Source: Actinotalea solisilvae (lineage in GTDB: Bacteria > Actinomycetota > Actinomycetes > Actinomycetales > Cellulomonadaceae). From it: a stretch of 64,000 nucleotides of DNA. The position numbers and the translations under genes were made by a program. Under the pieces are notes generated by a model, which saw only the letters and a list, made by a program, of their open reading frames with translations, did no database searches and was not told where the DNA came from. Each line of letters starts with the position of its first letter. Positions within the stretch are counted from its first letter, which is position 1. This document shows, piece after piece, positions 7,513 through 15,789 of this stretch. The stretch lies in contig NZ_JADDKQ010000007.1 in NCBI RefSeq assembly GCF_016464425.1, positions 248,001 to 312,000 of the forward strand, given 5' to 3'.

Positions 7513-9053
7513 ACGGTCCCGAGGCCGCCGTCGGCGCGCCCGTCCTGCCTGTGCTCGCCGTGCGCGGGGTGACCAAGCGGTACCCGGGCGTCGTCGCGCT
7601 CGACGGCATGGAGCTCGAGGTCCGCCCGCACGAGGTCGTGGGGCTGATCGGCGAGAACGGCGCCGGCAAGTCGACGCTGCTCAAGACGCTCGTCGGTCTC
7701 GCGCAGCCCGACGAGGGCCACCTCGAGGTGCGCGGCGAGCGCGTGCGCCTGCGCGGCGTCGCGCACGCCGCGTCGGTCGGCATCGGCATGGTCTTCCAGG
7801 AGCAGTCCTTGGTGCCCAACATCACGGTCGCCGAGAACATCCTGCTCGGCGCCGAGGGCGCGGCGGTCCGCGGCGGGCTGTTCCGGTGGCGGCGCATGGC
7901 TGCGCTCGCCCAGGTGCAGCTCGACAAGATCGGCTCGTCGGTCTCGCCGCTCGCGCGCACGGACAGCCTCACGTTCGCCGAGCGCCAGATGGTCGAGGTC
8001 GCCAAGGTCCTCGCGCTCGAGGAGCGCACCGCCCACGAGCCGGTCGTGCTGCTCGACGAGCCGACCAGCGTGCTCGAGCGCGAGGAGGTCGAGACCCTGT
8101 TCCGCCAGGTCCGCCGGCTCCGCGAGCGCGCGTCGGTGGTCTTCGTCTCGCACCGCCTCGACGAGGTGCTCGAGATCTCCGACCGCGTCTACGTGCTGCG
8201 CAACGGCCGCGTGGTCGCCGAGGTGGTGCCCGGCGAGGTCGACGCGACCGCGCTGCACCACCTGCTCATCGGGCGCGAGTCGACGCACAGCCACTACCAC
8301 GACGAGGCCCAGGCGGACCCGGCCGAGGGCGTCCGGCTCCGGGTCCGCGACCTCGAGACGACGCGCTGCCGCAAGGTCTCCTTCGAGGTCCGCGCGGGCG
8401 AGGTGCTCGGCGTCGCGGGCGTGCAGGGCTCGGGGCGCGAGGAGCTGTGCCGCGCGCTGTTCGGCGCCCTGCCGGGCACGCGCGGCCAGGTCACGCTCGA
8501 CGGCCGGCCCGTCCGGCTCGACTCGCCGCGCAGCGCCGTGCTCGCCGGCATCGGCTACGTGCCGTCGGAGCGGCGGACCGAGGGCGTCGTCGGCGCGATG
8601 TCGGTCAGGGAGAACCTGTCCATGGCCCACGTGGGCGCGGTGTGCCGCGGGCCACTCCTCGACGGTCACCGCGAGCGTGAGCTCGTCGACACGTGGATCC
8701 GCCGGCTCGCGATCCGCACGCCGTCCGGCGACTCCGCGATCGGCGGGCTCTCGGGCGGCAACCAGCAGAAGGTCGTGCTCGCGCGCTGGCTGGTCTCGCC
8801 GGACCTGCGCCTGCTCATCCTCGACCACCCCACCCGCGGGCTCGACGTCGGCGCCAAGTCCGAGGTCTACGAGCTCATCCGCGAGCTCGCCGCGTCGGGC
8901 TGCGCCGTGCTCCTGCTGTCCGACACCCTCGAGGAGGTGCTCGCGATGAGCCACCGCGTGCTCGTCATGAAGGACGGCGAGATCACCGGCTGCCTGGACG
9001 CCGCGCGCGGCGCCAAGCCCGACCCCGTCGCGATCATGGAGGTGATGGTGTGA
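7509..9053 (+). CDS. Sugar ABC transporter ATPase, fused double NBD (RbsA/MglA type)
   Basis: 514 residues. NBD1 has a full Walker A (GENGAGKST, 48-56), the family's variant signature 'LTFAERQMVEVAK' and Walker B 'VVLLDEPTSVLE'. NBD2 has the degenerate Walker A typical of the family ('GVQGSGREEL'), a good signature 'LSGGNQQKVVLARW', and Walker B 'LLILDHPTRGLD', where the expected catalytic Glu is His440. This leaves one normal nucleotide site in NBD1 and a second site altered in both Walker A and Walker B. Energises uptake by the two flanking permeases. Confidence 0.94.
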   Translation: MNGPEAAVGAPVLPVLAVRGVTKRYPGVVALDGMELEVRPHEVVGLIGENGAGKSTLLKTLVGLAQPDEGHLEVRGERVRLRGVAHAASVGIGMVFQEQSLVPNITVAENILLGAEGAAVRGGLFRWRRMAALAQVQLDKIGSSVSPLARTDSLTFAERQMVEVAKVLALEERTAHEPVVLLDEPTSVLEREEVETLFRQVRRLRERASVVFVSHRLDEVLEISDRVYVLRNGRVVAEVVPGEVDATALHHLLIGRESTHSHYHDEAQADPAEGVRLRVRDLETTRCRKVSFEVRAGEVLGVAGVQGSGREELCRALFGALPGTRGQVTLDGRPVRLDSPRSAVLAGIGYVPSERRTEGVVGAMSVRENLSMAHVGAVCRGPLLDGHRERELVDTWIRRLAIRTPSGDSAIGGLSGGNQQKVVLARWLVSPDLRLLILDHPTRGLDVGAKSEVYELIRELAASGCAVLLLSDTLEEVLAMSHRVLVMKDGEITGCLDAARGAKPDPVAIMEVMV

Positions 9054-10060
9054 CCGGCGCCGTCGTGGAGACGCTCCCGCCGAGCGGCCGGCCGGGGGAG
9101 CCGACGTCGACCGCCCGCGCGGGCCGCTCGCGCCGTGAGGTCGCCCTGCTCGTCATGCCGTCCGTCGTGCTCGTCCTCCTCCTGCTCGCGCTCGCGACGC
9201 GGAACCCGGACCTGCTCGCGCCCGACAGCCTGCTCGCGATCGCCGACAGCGCCGCGCCGCTCACGGTGCTCGCGGTCGGCGTCACGCTCGTCATCCTCTG
9301 CGGGGGCATCGACCTGTCGATCGCCGCGCTCGCGGCGCTCTCGTCGGTCCTGCTCGCGCTCTGGATCCCGTCGATGGGCGCGGCCGCGGCGCTGCCGGTG
9401 GTCGCGGTCGCGACCCTCGCGGGCGCGGTCCAGGGGCTCGTGCACGTCCTGGCGAAGGTCAACTCCTTCATCGTCACGCTCGGCGGGCTCGCCCTGTGGT
9501 CCGGCCTCGCGCTCGTCATCTCGGGCGCGCGGACCGTGCCCGTCTCGGACCTCGGCGCGGTCCGGTGGGCGTTCACCGATGTCGCCGGCGTGCCGAGCGC
9601 GGTGCTCGTCGCGCTCGGCCTCGTCGCCGTGCTCGGCGCGGTCCTGCGGTTCACGCCCGCCGGCCGCTGGGTGCGCGCCGTCGGGCACGCCGAGCAGGCC
9701 GCCCGGCTCACGGGCATCCCCGTCGACGCCGTCAAGGTCGCGGTGTTCGCGGCGTCCGGGGCGTGCGCGGGGCTCGCGGGCGTCCTGCTCGTGGCGCGCA
9801 CCTACAGCGGCGCCCCGAGCCTGGGCGCGACGCTCCTCCTCCCCGCCGTGGCCGCCGTCGTCGTCGGCGGGACCGCCATCACCGGCGGGCACGGCGGCAT
9901 CGCGCGGACCGTCGTCGGCGCGCTCATCGTCATCGTCCTGCGCGTCGGGCTCTCGCTCGTCGGGGTCGACGCCGGCATCGAGTCCGTCATCTACGGCGTG
10001 CTGACCATCGGCGCCGTCGCCCTGACCATCGACCGCGCCAAGGTGGGTGTGCTCAAGTGA
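9050..10060 (+). CDS. Sugar ABC transporter permease, second copy (RbsC type)
   Basis: 336 residues, GTG start overlapping the ATPase stop by 4 nt. About 8-10 membrane helices with 'ILCGGIDLSIAALAALSSV' and 'LLLPAVAAVVVGGTAITGGHGG', the two hallmark motifs of BPD_transp_2 permeases. It differs clearly from the first permease, so the transporter probably uses a heterodimeric channel. It is the last transport gene; an aldehyde dehydrogenase follows after 64 nt. Confidence 0.92.
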   Translation: MTGAVVETLPPSGRPGEPTSTARAGRSRREVALLVMPSVVLVLLLLALATRNPDLLAPDSLLAIADSAAPLTVLAVGVTLVILCGGIDLSIAALAALSSVLLALWIPSMGAAAALPVVAVATLAGAVQGLVHVLAKVNSFIVTLGGLALWSGLALVISGARTVPVSDLGAVRWAFTDVAGVPSAVLVALGLVAVLGAVLRFTPAGRWVRAVGHAEQAARLTGIPVDAVKVAVFAASGACAGLAGVLLVARTYSGAPSLGATLLLPAVAAVVVGGTAITGGHGGIARTVVGALIVIVLRVGLSLVGVDAGIESVIYGVLTIGAVALTIDRAKVGVLK

Positions 10061-10124
10061 CGCGCGCCCTCCCGCTGCACCCGCCCCACCGTCAGTACCG
10101 ACCGAACCCGAACCGGAGAACACC

Positions 10125-11624
10125 GTGACGTCCACCGCCCTGTCCCGCACCGACCTCCTGCCCGGCGTGCAGGCCTTCCTGTCCTCCGAGCGGCGGCTGC
10201 TCATCGGCGACGAGTGGGTCCCGGCCGCGTCGGGGCGCACGTTCGCGACCCTCGACCCGGCCACCGGCGAGGCGCTCGTCGAGGTCGCGCACGGCGACGC
10301 CGTCGACGTCGAGCGCGCGGTCGCCGCGGCGAAGGCCGCGTTCGAGCCGGGCTCCGCCTGGCGCCGCACGACGCCGCGTCAGCGCGCGCGCCTCCTGTGG
10401 CGCGCGGCCGAGCTCGTCGACCAGCACGCCGACGAGCTCGCGCAGCTCGAGACGCTCGACAACGGCAAGCCGCTCGCGAGCTCGCTGGGCGACGTCGGCG
10501 TCGCGGCCGAGCTCTTCCGCTACTTCGCGGGCTGGGCGACGAAGATCGAGGGCACCACCATCCCCATGTCGGTCGAGGGGAAGAGCTATCTCGCCTACAC
10601 GGTGCGCGAGCCCGTCGGCGTGGTCGGCGCGATCGTGCCGTGGAACTTCCCGCTGACGATGGCGTGCTTCAAGGTCATCCCCTCGCTCACCGCGGGCAAC
10701 ACCGTGGTGCTCAAGCCGGCCGAGCAGACGCCGCTCACGGCCCTGCGCCTCGGCGAGCTGCTGCTCGAGGCGGGCTTCCCGCCCGGCGCGGTCAACGTCG
10801 TCACGGGTTTCGGGGAGGCCGGCGCCGCGCTCGTCGAGCACCCGGACGTCGACAAGGTCGCGTTCACCGGCTCGACGGCGACCGGCAAGCGCATCGTCCA
10901 GGCCGCCGCGGGCAACCTCAAGAAGGTGTCCCTCGAGCTGGGCGGCAAGGCGCCCAACATCATCTTCGCCGACGCCGACCTCCCGGCCGCGATCGCGGGC
11001 TCCGCGCACGCGGGCTTCTTCAACCAGGGCCAGTGCTGCGTCAACGGCTCGCGCCTCTACGTCCAGCGCGACGTCTACGACGAGGTGGTCGAGGGGATCG
11101 CCCGCATCGCGCGCGACATCACGATCGGCAGCGGCTTCGACCCGAGCACCGACATGGGCCCGCTCATCACCGCCGAGCAGCAGTCCATGGTCCTCGGCCA
11201 CGTCGAGCGCAGCATGGCCGATGGCGCCACGGCGGTCGCGGGCGGGGCGCGCGGCATCGACCAGGGGTTCTTCATGCAGCCGACGCTGCTCACGGGCGTC
11301 GGCGAGGACTGGCCGATGCAGCGGCTCGAGGTCTTCGGCCCGGTCGTCACGGCGACGCCGTTCGAGTCCGAGAACGAGGTCCTCCGCCTGGCCAACGACA
11401 CGCGCTACGGCCTCGCCGCGGGCGTCTGGACGCGCGACGCCGGGCGTGCGCACCGCGTCGGCCACGCCCTGCGCGCCGGCACGGTGTGGCTCAACACGTG
11501 GCACGCCGACGACGTCGTGCTGCCGCGCGGCGGCTTCAAGGAGTCGGGCTGGGGCCGCGAGCTCGGGTCGTTCGGGCTCGACGACTTCACCGAGCTCAAG
11601 ACCGTCATCTCCGACATCGGCTGA
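10125..11624 (+). CDS. NAD(P)-dependent aldehyde dehydrogenase
   Basis: 499 residues from GTG 10125, with a GGAG ribosome site 8 nt upstream. The full ALDH fold is present: 'PWNFPLTMACFKVIP' (172-186), 'FTGSTATGK' for cofactor binding, general base Glu271 in 'LELGGKAPN', and catalytic Cys305 in 'GQCCVNGSR'. Substrate not readable. As the last gene of the uronate/sugar-uptake cluster it could oxidise a semialdehyde such as 2,5-dioxovalerate, or lactaldehyde from deoxy-sugars; both are inferences from context. Confidence 0.93.
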   Translation: MTSTALSRTDLLPGVQAFLSSERRLLIGDEWVPAASGRTFATLDPATGEALVEVAHGDAVDVERAVAAAKAAFEPGSAWRRTTPRQRARLLWRAAELVDQHADELAQLETLDNGKPLASSLGDVGVAAELFRYFAGWATKIEGTTIPMSVEGKSYLAYTVREPVGVVGAIVPWNFPLTMACFKVIPSLTAGNTVVLKPAEQTPLTALRLGELLLEAGFPPGAVNVVTGFGEAGAALVEHPDVDKVAFTGSTATGKRIVQAAAGNLKKVSLELGGKAPNIIFADADLPAAIAGSAHAGFFNQGQCCVNGSRLYVQRDVYDEVVEGIARIARDITIGSGFDPSTDMGPLITAEQQSMVLGHVERSMADGATAVAGGARGIDQGFFMQPTLLTGVGEDWPMQRLEVFGPVVTATPFESENEVLRLANDTRYGLAAGVWTRDAGRAHRVGHALRAGTVWLNTWHADDVVLPRGGFKESGWGRELGSFGLDDFTELKTVISDIG

Positions 11625-11669
11625 GCCCGCGCGCGCCGGGCAGCCGGCGCGCGCGGCGAGGGGAGCACC

Positions 11670-12329
11670 GTGCGAGGGAGCACGTCCGCCCGCCGGGGCG
11701 CGGTCGCCGCGATCGTCGCGGTGGCCGTGCTCGGCCCGGCCGCGCCCGCGGCGGCCCACGTGACGATCGAGGCCTCGACGACGGCGGCGGGCGCGACCGC
11801 GGTCCTCACGCTCACCGTGCCCCACGGCTGCGACGGGTCGCCGACGACGGCGGTCACGGTGCGCGTGCCCGACGAGGTCACCGCGGTGACACCGAGCGGG
11901 ACGACCGCGTGGGCCACGGAGGTGCGCGCGGAGGCGGACGCGACGCTCGTCACCTACCGCGCCGCGTCGCCGCTGCCCGACGGCGAGCACGCCGTGCTCG
12001 AGCTCGGCGTGCGGCTCCCGGACGCCGAGGGCACGACCCTCGCGTTCCCGACCGTGCAGACGTGCGAGCAGGGCGAGGTGGCGTGGATCGAGGTCGCCGC
12101 CGCGGGCGCGAGCGCCGACGGGCTCGCGCGTCCGGCGCCCACGCTCGTGCTGACGGCACGCGACCCGGCCGCGCCGCCGCCTGCGGTCCCGACCGCTGCG
12201 CCCGGGACGTCGGCGTCCACCCCGACCGACGGGACCGCGGCTCCCGTCGCCGCAGCCGCGGGCGTGACGGCGCTGCTCGGGGCCGTCCTCGGCGGTGGTG
12301 CGCTCGTGCGACGGCGCCACCGGCCGTGA
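11670..12329 (+). CDS. YcnI-family copper-associated membrane protein (DUF1775)
   Basis: 219 residues. Signal peptide cut before 'AHVTIEAS', leaving an N-terminal His that in YcnI helps to bind Cu(II). A YcnI/DUF1775 domain follows (about 30-150), then a Pro/Ala/Thr linker and one C-terminal membrane segment ending in an Arg/His-rich tail. It overlaps the next gene (CopC-CopD) by 4 nt, the arrangement seen in ycnI-ycnJ copper loci. The pair probably handles copper at the outer face of the membrane. Confidence 0.9.
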   Translation: MRGSTSARRGAVAAIVAVAVLGPAAPAAAHVTIEASTTAAGATAVLTLTVPHGCDGSPTTAVTVRVPDEVTAVTPSGTTAWATEVRAEADATLVTYRAASPLPDGEHAVLELGVRLPDAEGTTLAFPTVQTCEQGEVAWIEVAAAGASADGLARPAPTLVLTARDPAAPPPAVPTAAPGTSASTPTDGTAAPVAAAAGVTALLGAVLGGGALVRRRHRP

Positions 12330-13978
12330 GGTCGGTCGCGGCCCGGCGCCTGGGCGGCGCCGTCGTCGTCGCGGCGGCGCTCGCGCTCGTCGTCGTCGGC
12401 GCCGGTCCGGCGGGCGCCCACGCCACGCTGCTCGGCACCGACCCCGCCCCCGGCGCCGTCCTCGAGGCCGCACCCGAGCGCGTCACCTTCACCTTCGACG
12501 AGGACGTCGTCGCGGTGCCCGCCGGCGTGCAGGTGCTCGACGCGCGGGGGGAGGTGGTCGCGTCGGCGGCGTCCGTCGCGGGCGCGCGGCTCGACGTCGA
12601 CCTCACCGGACCCGTGGGCGACGGGACGCTCGTGGTCGTCTGGCGCGTCGTCTCCGCGGACGGCCACCCCCTCGGAGGGTCCCTGACCTTCTCGGTCGGC
12701 GCCCCGAGCACGACCGCGCCCGACGTCGCCGCGGACCCGGGCGGGCCGACGCGCGCCCCGCCCGTCCTCGCCGCCGCCCGCGCGGGCGGCTACGTCGGCC
12801 TGCTGCTCGCCGTGGGCCTCGTCGCGTTCGCGATCCTGGCCCTCGCCGCGACGCCCGACGCCGGCCGCGCCCGGCGCCGCGTCGTCGTGAGCGCGCGCGG
12901 CGCCGCCGCCCTCGCCGCAGCCGGGTGGCTCGTCGCCCTCCCGCTCACCGCGTCCTACCAGCTCGGCCGGCCGTCGTCCGTGACGGCACCGGTGTGGGCC
13001 GCGCTCGCGGCCGCGCAGTACGGCGTCGCGGCAGCCGTCGTGCTCGGGGTGGCGGCCTCCGTCGCGCTCCTGGGTGGCGGGGCGCCGGCGGGCCCCCGGG
13101 CGGCCGCGGCGCTCGTCGCCGCGACGGTGGCGGCGGGCGCCCCCGCGCTCACGGGCCACACGCGCGCGGCGAGCCCCGAGGCGCTCGTCGTCGGCGTCGA
13201 CGTGCTGCACCTGCTCGCCGCGGCGGTGTGGCTCGGCGGGCTGGTCGGCCTCGTGCTCGCGCTCACGGCGCTACCGGCGCGCGGGTCGGCCGTGGTTGCG
13301 GTGCTCGCGCGGTTCTCCGCGTCCGCCGCCGGGCTGCTCGCGCTCCTCGTCGCGAGCGGGGGCCTGCTCGCGTGGCGGGTCGCGGGGTCGTGGGCCGCGC
13401 TCGTCGGGACGGGGTACGGGCGGCTGCTGCTGCTCAAGGTCGGCATCGCGGCGGTCGCCGTCGGCGTCGCGGCGTGGAACCGGTTCGTCCTGCTCCCGCG
13501 CGTGCAGGCGCCGGTCCGCGGGGCGGACCCGCGCGCGGGCCGCCGCCTCGTCGCGCGCTCGGTCGGCGCCGAGGCGGCGCTGCTCGTCGGCGTCGTGCTC
13601 GTCACGGGCGTGCTGGTCGACACGAGCCCCGAGGAGCCCGCGGGGTCCGTCGCCGTCGCGCCCGTGGCGGCGCGCAGCACCGAGCTCGGGGACGTGGTGG
13701 TCGCCGCCGACGTCACGCCCGGCGTGCCCGGGCCGACGACCGTGACGATCCGGCTCGAGCACCCCGACGGCGGGCCGGCCGAGGGGGTCCAGTCGCTGAG
13801 CGCGCGGCTGTCGTCCGACACGGTCGACCTCGGCGACGTGCCGCTGACGTTCGTCGGCCCGGGCACCTACGCCGCGCCCGTCGTGCTGCCCGCGCCCGGG
13901 ACCTGGCGGCTGCAGGTGTCCGTGCGGCGCGGCGAGTTCGACAACCCGGTGACGACGCTCGAGCTCGTCGTGGGCTGA
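12326..13978 (+). CDS. CopC-CopD fusion copper resistance/import protein (YcnJ-like)
   Basis: 550 residues from GTG 12326, which overlaps the ycnI-like stop. A signal peptide ends before 'HATLLGTDPAPGAVL', the CopC domain with its N-terminal His copper ligand (about 30-125). A CopD domain of about eight membrane helices follows (about 150-430, with 'GVDVLHLLAAAVWLGGLVGLVLAL'), then an extracellular beta-rich C-terminal domain (about 440-550). Fusions of this type move or buffer copper across the membrane with YcnI. The start region lies inside a long spurious frame; the codons before 12326 belong to the antisense shadow of the dehydrogenase. Confidence 0.9.
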   Translation: MRSVAARRLGGAVVVAAALALVVVGAGPAGAHATLLGTDPAPGAVLEAAPERVTFTFDEDVVAVPAGVQVLDARGEVVASAASVAGARLDVDLTGPVGDGTLVVVWRVVSADGHPLGGSLTFSVGAPSTTAPDVAADPGGPTRAPPVLAAARAGGYVGLLLAVGLVAFAILALAATPDAGRARRRVVVSARGAAALAAAGWLVALPLTASYQLGRPSSVTAPVWAALAAAQYGVAAAVVLGVAASVALLGGGAPAGPRAAAALVAATVAAGAPALTGHTRAASPEALVVGVDVLHLLAAAVWLGGLVGLVLALTALPARGSAVVAVLARFSASAAGLLALLVASGGLLAWRVAGSWAALVGTGYGRLLLLKVGIAAVAVGVAAWNRFVLLPRVQAPVRGADPRAGRRLVARSVGAEAALLVGVVLVTGVLVDTSPEEPAGSVAVAPVAARSTELGDVVVAADVTPGVPGPTTVTIRLEHPDGGPAEGVQSLSARLSSDTVDLGDVPLTFVGPGTYAAPVVLPAPGTWRLQVSVRRGEFDNPVTTLELVVG

Positions 13979-13987
13979 GCCGGCCCG

Positions 13988-14389
13988 TCAGGCGCCGGGG
14001 GCGTGCATCTGCGCGAGCTGGATGAGGTTGCCGCACGTGTCGTCCAGCACGGCCGTCGTCACCGGGCCCATGTCCACAGGCTCCTGCGTGAAGCGGACGC
14101 CCAGGCCCACGAGGCGCTCGTGCTCCGCCCGGACGTCCGTCACGCCGAACGACGTGAACGGGATCCCGTCCGCCACGAGGGCGTCGCGGAACGGGGCGAC
14201 GGCGGGGTGCTCGGACGGCTCGAGCGAGATCTCGGGACCCTCGGGCTGCTCGGGGGAGCCGACCGTGAGCCAGCTGTGCTCGCCCAACGGGATCTCGGTC
14301 CGCTTCTCGAACCCGAGGACGTCGGTGTAGAAGCGCAGTGCCTTCTCCTGGTCGTCGACGAAGACGCTCATCACGGTGATGCGGGGCAT
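13988..14389 (-). CDS. VOC/glyoxalase-fold protein
   Basis: 133 residues. One vicinal-oxygen-chelate module: 'FVDDQEKALRFYTDVLGFEKRTEIPLG' at the start and 'DTCGNLIQLAQ' at the end. The metal-ligand positions are not conserved clearly enough to name a reaction; such proteins include glyoxalases, antibiotic-binding proteins and isomerases. Its first 19 nt overlap the arsR-type gene, so the two are cotranscribed. ArsR-VOC pairs are common in actinobacteria. Confidence 0.88.
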   Translation of the reverse strand: MPRITVMSVFVDDQEKALRFYTDVLGFEKRTEIPLGEHSWLTVGSPEQPEGPEISLEPSEHPAVAPFRDALVADGIPFTSFGVTDVRAEHERLVGLGVRFTQEPVDMGPVTTAVLDDTCGNLIQLAQMHAPGA

Positions 14390-14673
14390 GGCGGACCTGC
14401 CTTCCGGTGGGGCCATCGCTCGGTGATGGCGGTGAGGGGTGACGTGTCGACGTGGTGGAACGTGTAGCGGCCCTCGCGGTGGACCGTGACGAGGCCCGCC
14501 TGCTCGAGCACGGCGATGTGCTGGGACACCGCCTGGCGCGACGACGTCAGGCCGTGCCGCGCGACGAGCCGCGTGCACAGCTCGAAGAGCGTCTGGCCGT
14601 CGTGCTCGACGAGCTCGTCGAGGATCGCCCGCCGCGTCCCGTCGGCGAGCGCCTTGAAGACGGCGTCGTCCAT
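14371..14673 (-). CDS. ArsR-family winged-helix repressor
   Basis: 100 residues. 'MDDAVFKALADGTRRAILDEL' and the recognition helix region 'LTSSRQAVSQHIAVLEQAGLV' are typical of the ArsR/SdpR branch. No metal-binding Cys pair at the alpha-3 or alpha-5 positions, so the ligand is probably organic or it acts without one. The start is 6 nt after TATCGT, and a 6-4-6 palindrome lies just upstream, consistent with autorepression of the arsR-VOC operon. Confidence 0.92.
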   Translation of the reverse strand: MDDAVFKALADGTRRAILDELVEHDGQTLFELCTRLVARHGLTSSRQAVSQHIAVLEQAGLVTVHREGRYTFHHVDTSPLTAITERWPHRKAGPPCPASP

Positions 14674-14679
14674 GGGTCG

Positions 14680-14702
14680 ACGATAGGCAAGCGAATGCTT
14701 GC
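14680..14702 (-). promoter_or_regulatory. arsR-VOC promoter with operator palindrome
   Basis: -10 box TATCGT (14685-14680, minus strand) 6 nt before the arsR ATG. The palindrome GCAAGC-GAAT-GCTTGC (14687-14702) lies one base upstream of it, where a bound repressor would block the spacer. Local AT content is higher than in the surroundings. Confidence 0.65.
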
Positions 14703-14760
14703 ATGTCAATGGATCGGGATGGACGGCGGGCGGACCGGGTGGGTCGTGGGCTGCGTTAGG

Positions 14761-14862
14761 CTGGTCCACGACCCCTCGTACGGCGTCACCCCGCTGAACT
14801 CCCCCAGGGCCGGAAGGCAGCAAGGGCAGGTGGGCTCTGGCGGGTGTGCGGGGGGTCCTCGC
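14761..14862 (+). ncRNA. ffs: Signal recognition particle RNA (4.5S, small bacterial type)
   Basis: The invariant apical sequence GGGCCGGAAGGCAGCAAGGG (domain IV with GGAA tetraloop and the asymmetric internal loop) is present around 14807-14826. The helix closes with GACCCC (14770-14775) against GGGGTC (14852-14857). Ends are approximate. It binds Ffh and targets ribosomes making membrane proteins. Confidence 0.93.
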
Positions 14863-14997
14863 TTGCCCGGGCGCACGCGCGCGGGCCGTGCGTGCGACCC
14901 AGGTCGGACGACGCGCCGCCCACGGTCGCACGGGGCGCCCGTCACGAGGGTCCCGTCGGGCGACGCGCCGCGCCCGCCGCCCGGCGACGCTGGTCCC

Positions 14998-15789
14998 ATG
15001 ACCGTGCCGCCGCCTCCGCCCCCGCCCGCCGCGTCCCTCGCACCCGCACCGCCCCCGGCCCTCGTCGGCCACGCGACCCCCGGCGCTGCGCCGGTCGGTC
15101 CGCCGGCGTCCCCCGGGGCGCCCCGCGCCGCGCGCCTCAGCGCGCGCGGCCTGGTCAAGACCTTCGGCACGACGACGGCGCTCGCGGGCGTCGACGTCGA
15201 CCTCGCCGCGGGGGAGTCGCTCGCGGTCATGGGCCCGTCGGGCTCGGGCAAGTCGACGCTGCTGCACTGCCTCGCGGGCATCCTCCCGCCCGACCACGGC
15301 GAGGTCACGCTCGAGGGCCGCGCGGTCGGCGCGCTCTCGGACCGCGAGCGGTCCCTGCTGCGCCGCGCGCACTACGGCTTCGTGTTCCAGTTCGGCCAGC
15401 TGCTGCCCGAGCTGCCCGCCGAGGAGAACGTCGCCCTCCCGCCCATGCTGCTCGGCGCCCCGCGCGCCCGCGCGCTCGCCGACGCGCGCCAGTGGCTCGT
15501 CGCGCTCGGCCTCGGGGGCATGGAGCGCCGCCGGCCGGGTGAGCTGTCGGGGGGTCAGGCGCAGCGCGTCGCCGTCGCGCGCGCGCTCATCACGGGGCCC
15601 GACGTCGTCTTCGCCGACGAGCCGACCGGTGCGCTCGACCAGGCGACCGGCGCCGACGTCATGCGCGTGCTCACCGAGGCGACCCGCGCCGCCGGCGCCT
15701 CGCTCGTCGTCGTCACCCACGACGAGAACGTCGCGCGGTGGTGCTCGCGCCGGATCGAGGTCCGCGACGGCCGGGTCGTGGCCTCGTGA
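14998..15789 (+). CDS. ABC transporter ATPase (LolD/MacB type)
   Basis: 263 residues from ATG 14998. A Pro/Ala-rich head of about 45 residues precedes one NBD: Walker A 'GPSGSGKST', Q-loop 'FVFQFGQLLPELPAEEN', signature 'LSGGQAQRVAVARAL', Walker B 'VVFADEPTGALD' and H-loop 'VVTHDE'. The ADEPTGALD motif is diagnostic of the FtsE/LolD/MacB class that works with FtsX-like permeases, and such a permease follows with a 4-nt overlap. Probably mechanotransmission or efflux of a peptide or lipid. An internal start after the Pro-rich head cannot be excluded. Confidence 0.92.
   Translation: MTVPPPPPPPAASLAPAPPPALVGHATPGAAPVGPPASPGAPRAARLSARGLVKTFGTTTALAGVDVDLAAGESLAVMGPSGSGKSTLLHCLAGILPPDHGEVTLEGRAVGALSDRERSLLRRAHYGFVFQFGQLLPELPAEENVALPPMLLGAPRARALADARQWLVALGLGGMERRRPGELSGGQAQRVAVARALITGPDVVFADEPTGALDQATGADVMRVLTEATRAAGASLVVVTHDENVARWCSRRIEVRDGRVVAS

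Noticed and set aside
10214..12325. Long Arg-rich plus-strand frame fused in front of CopC
   Set aside because: It runs out of frame through the aldehyde dehydrogenase and YcnI genes; the CopC signal peptide begins at GTG 12326.
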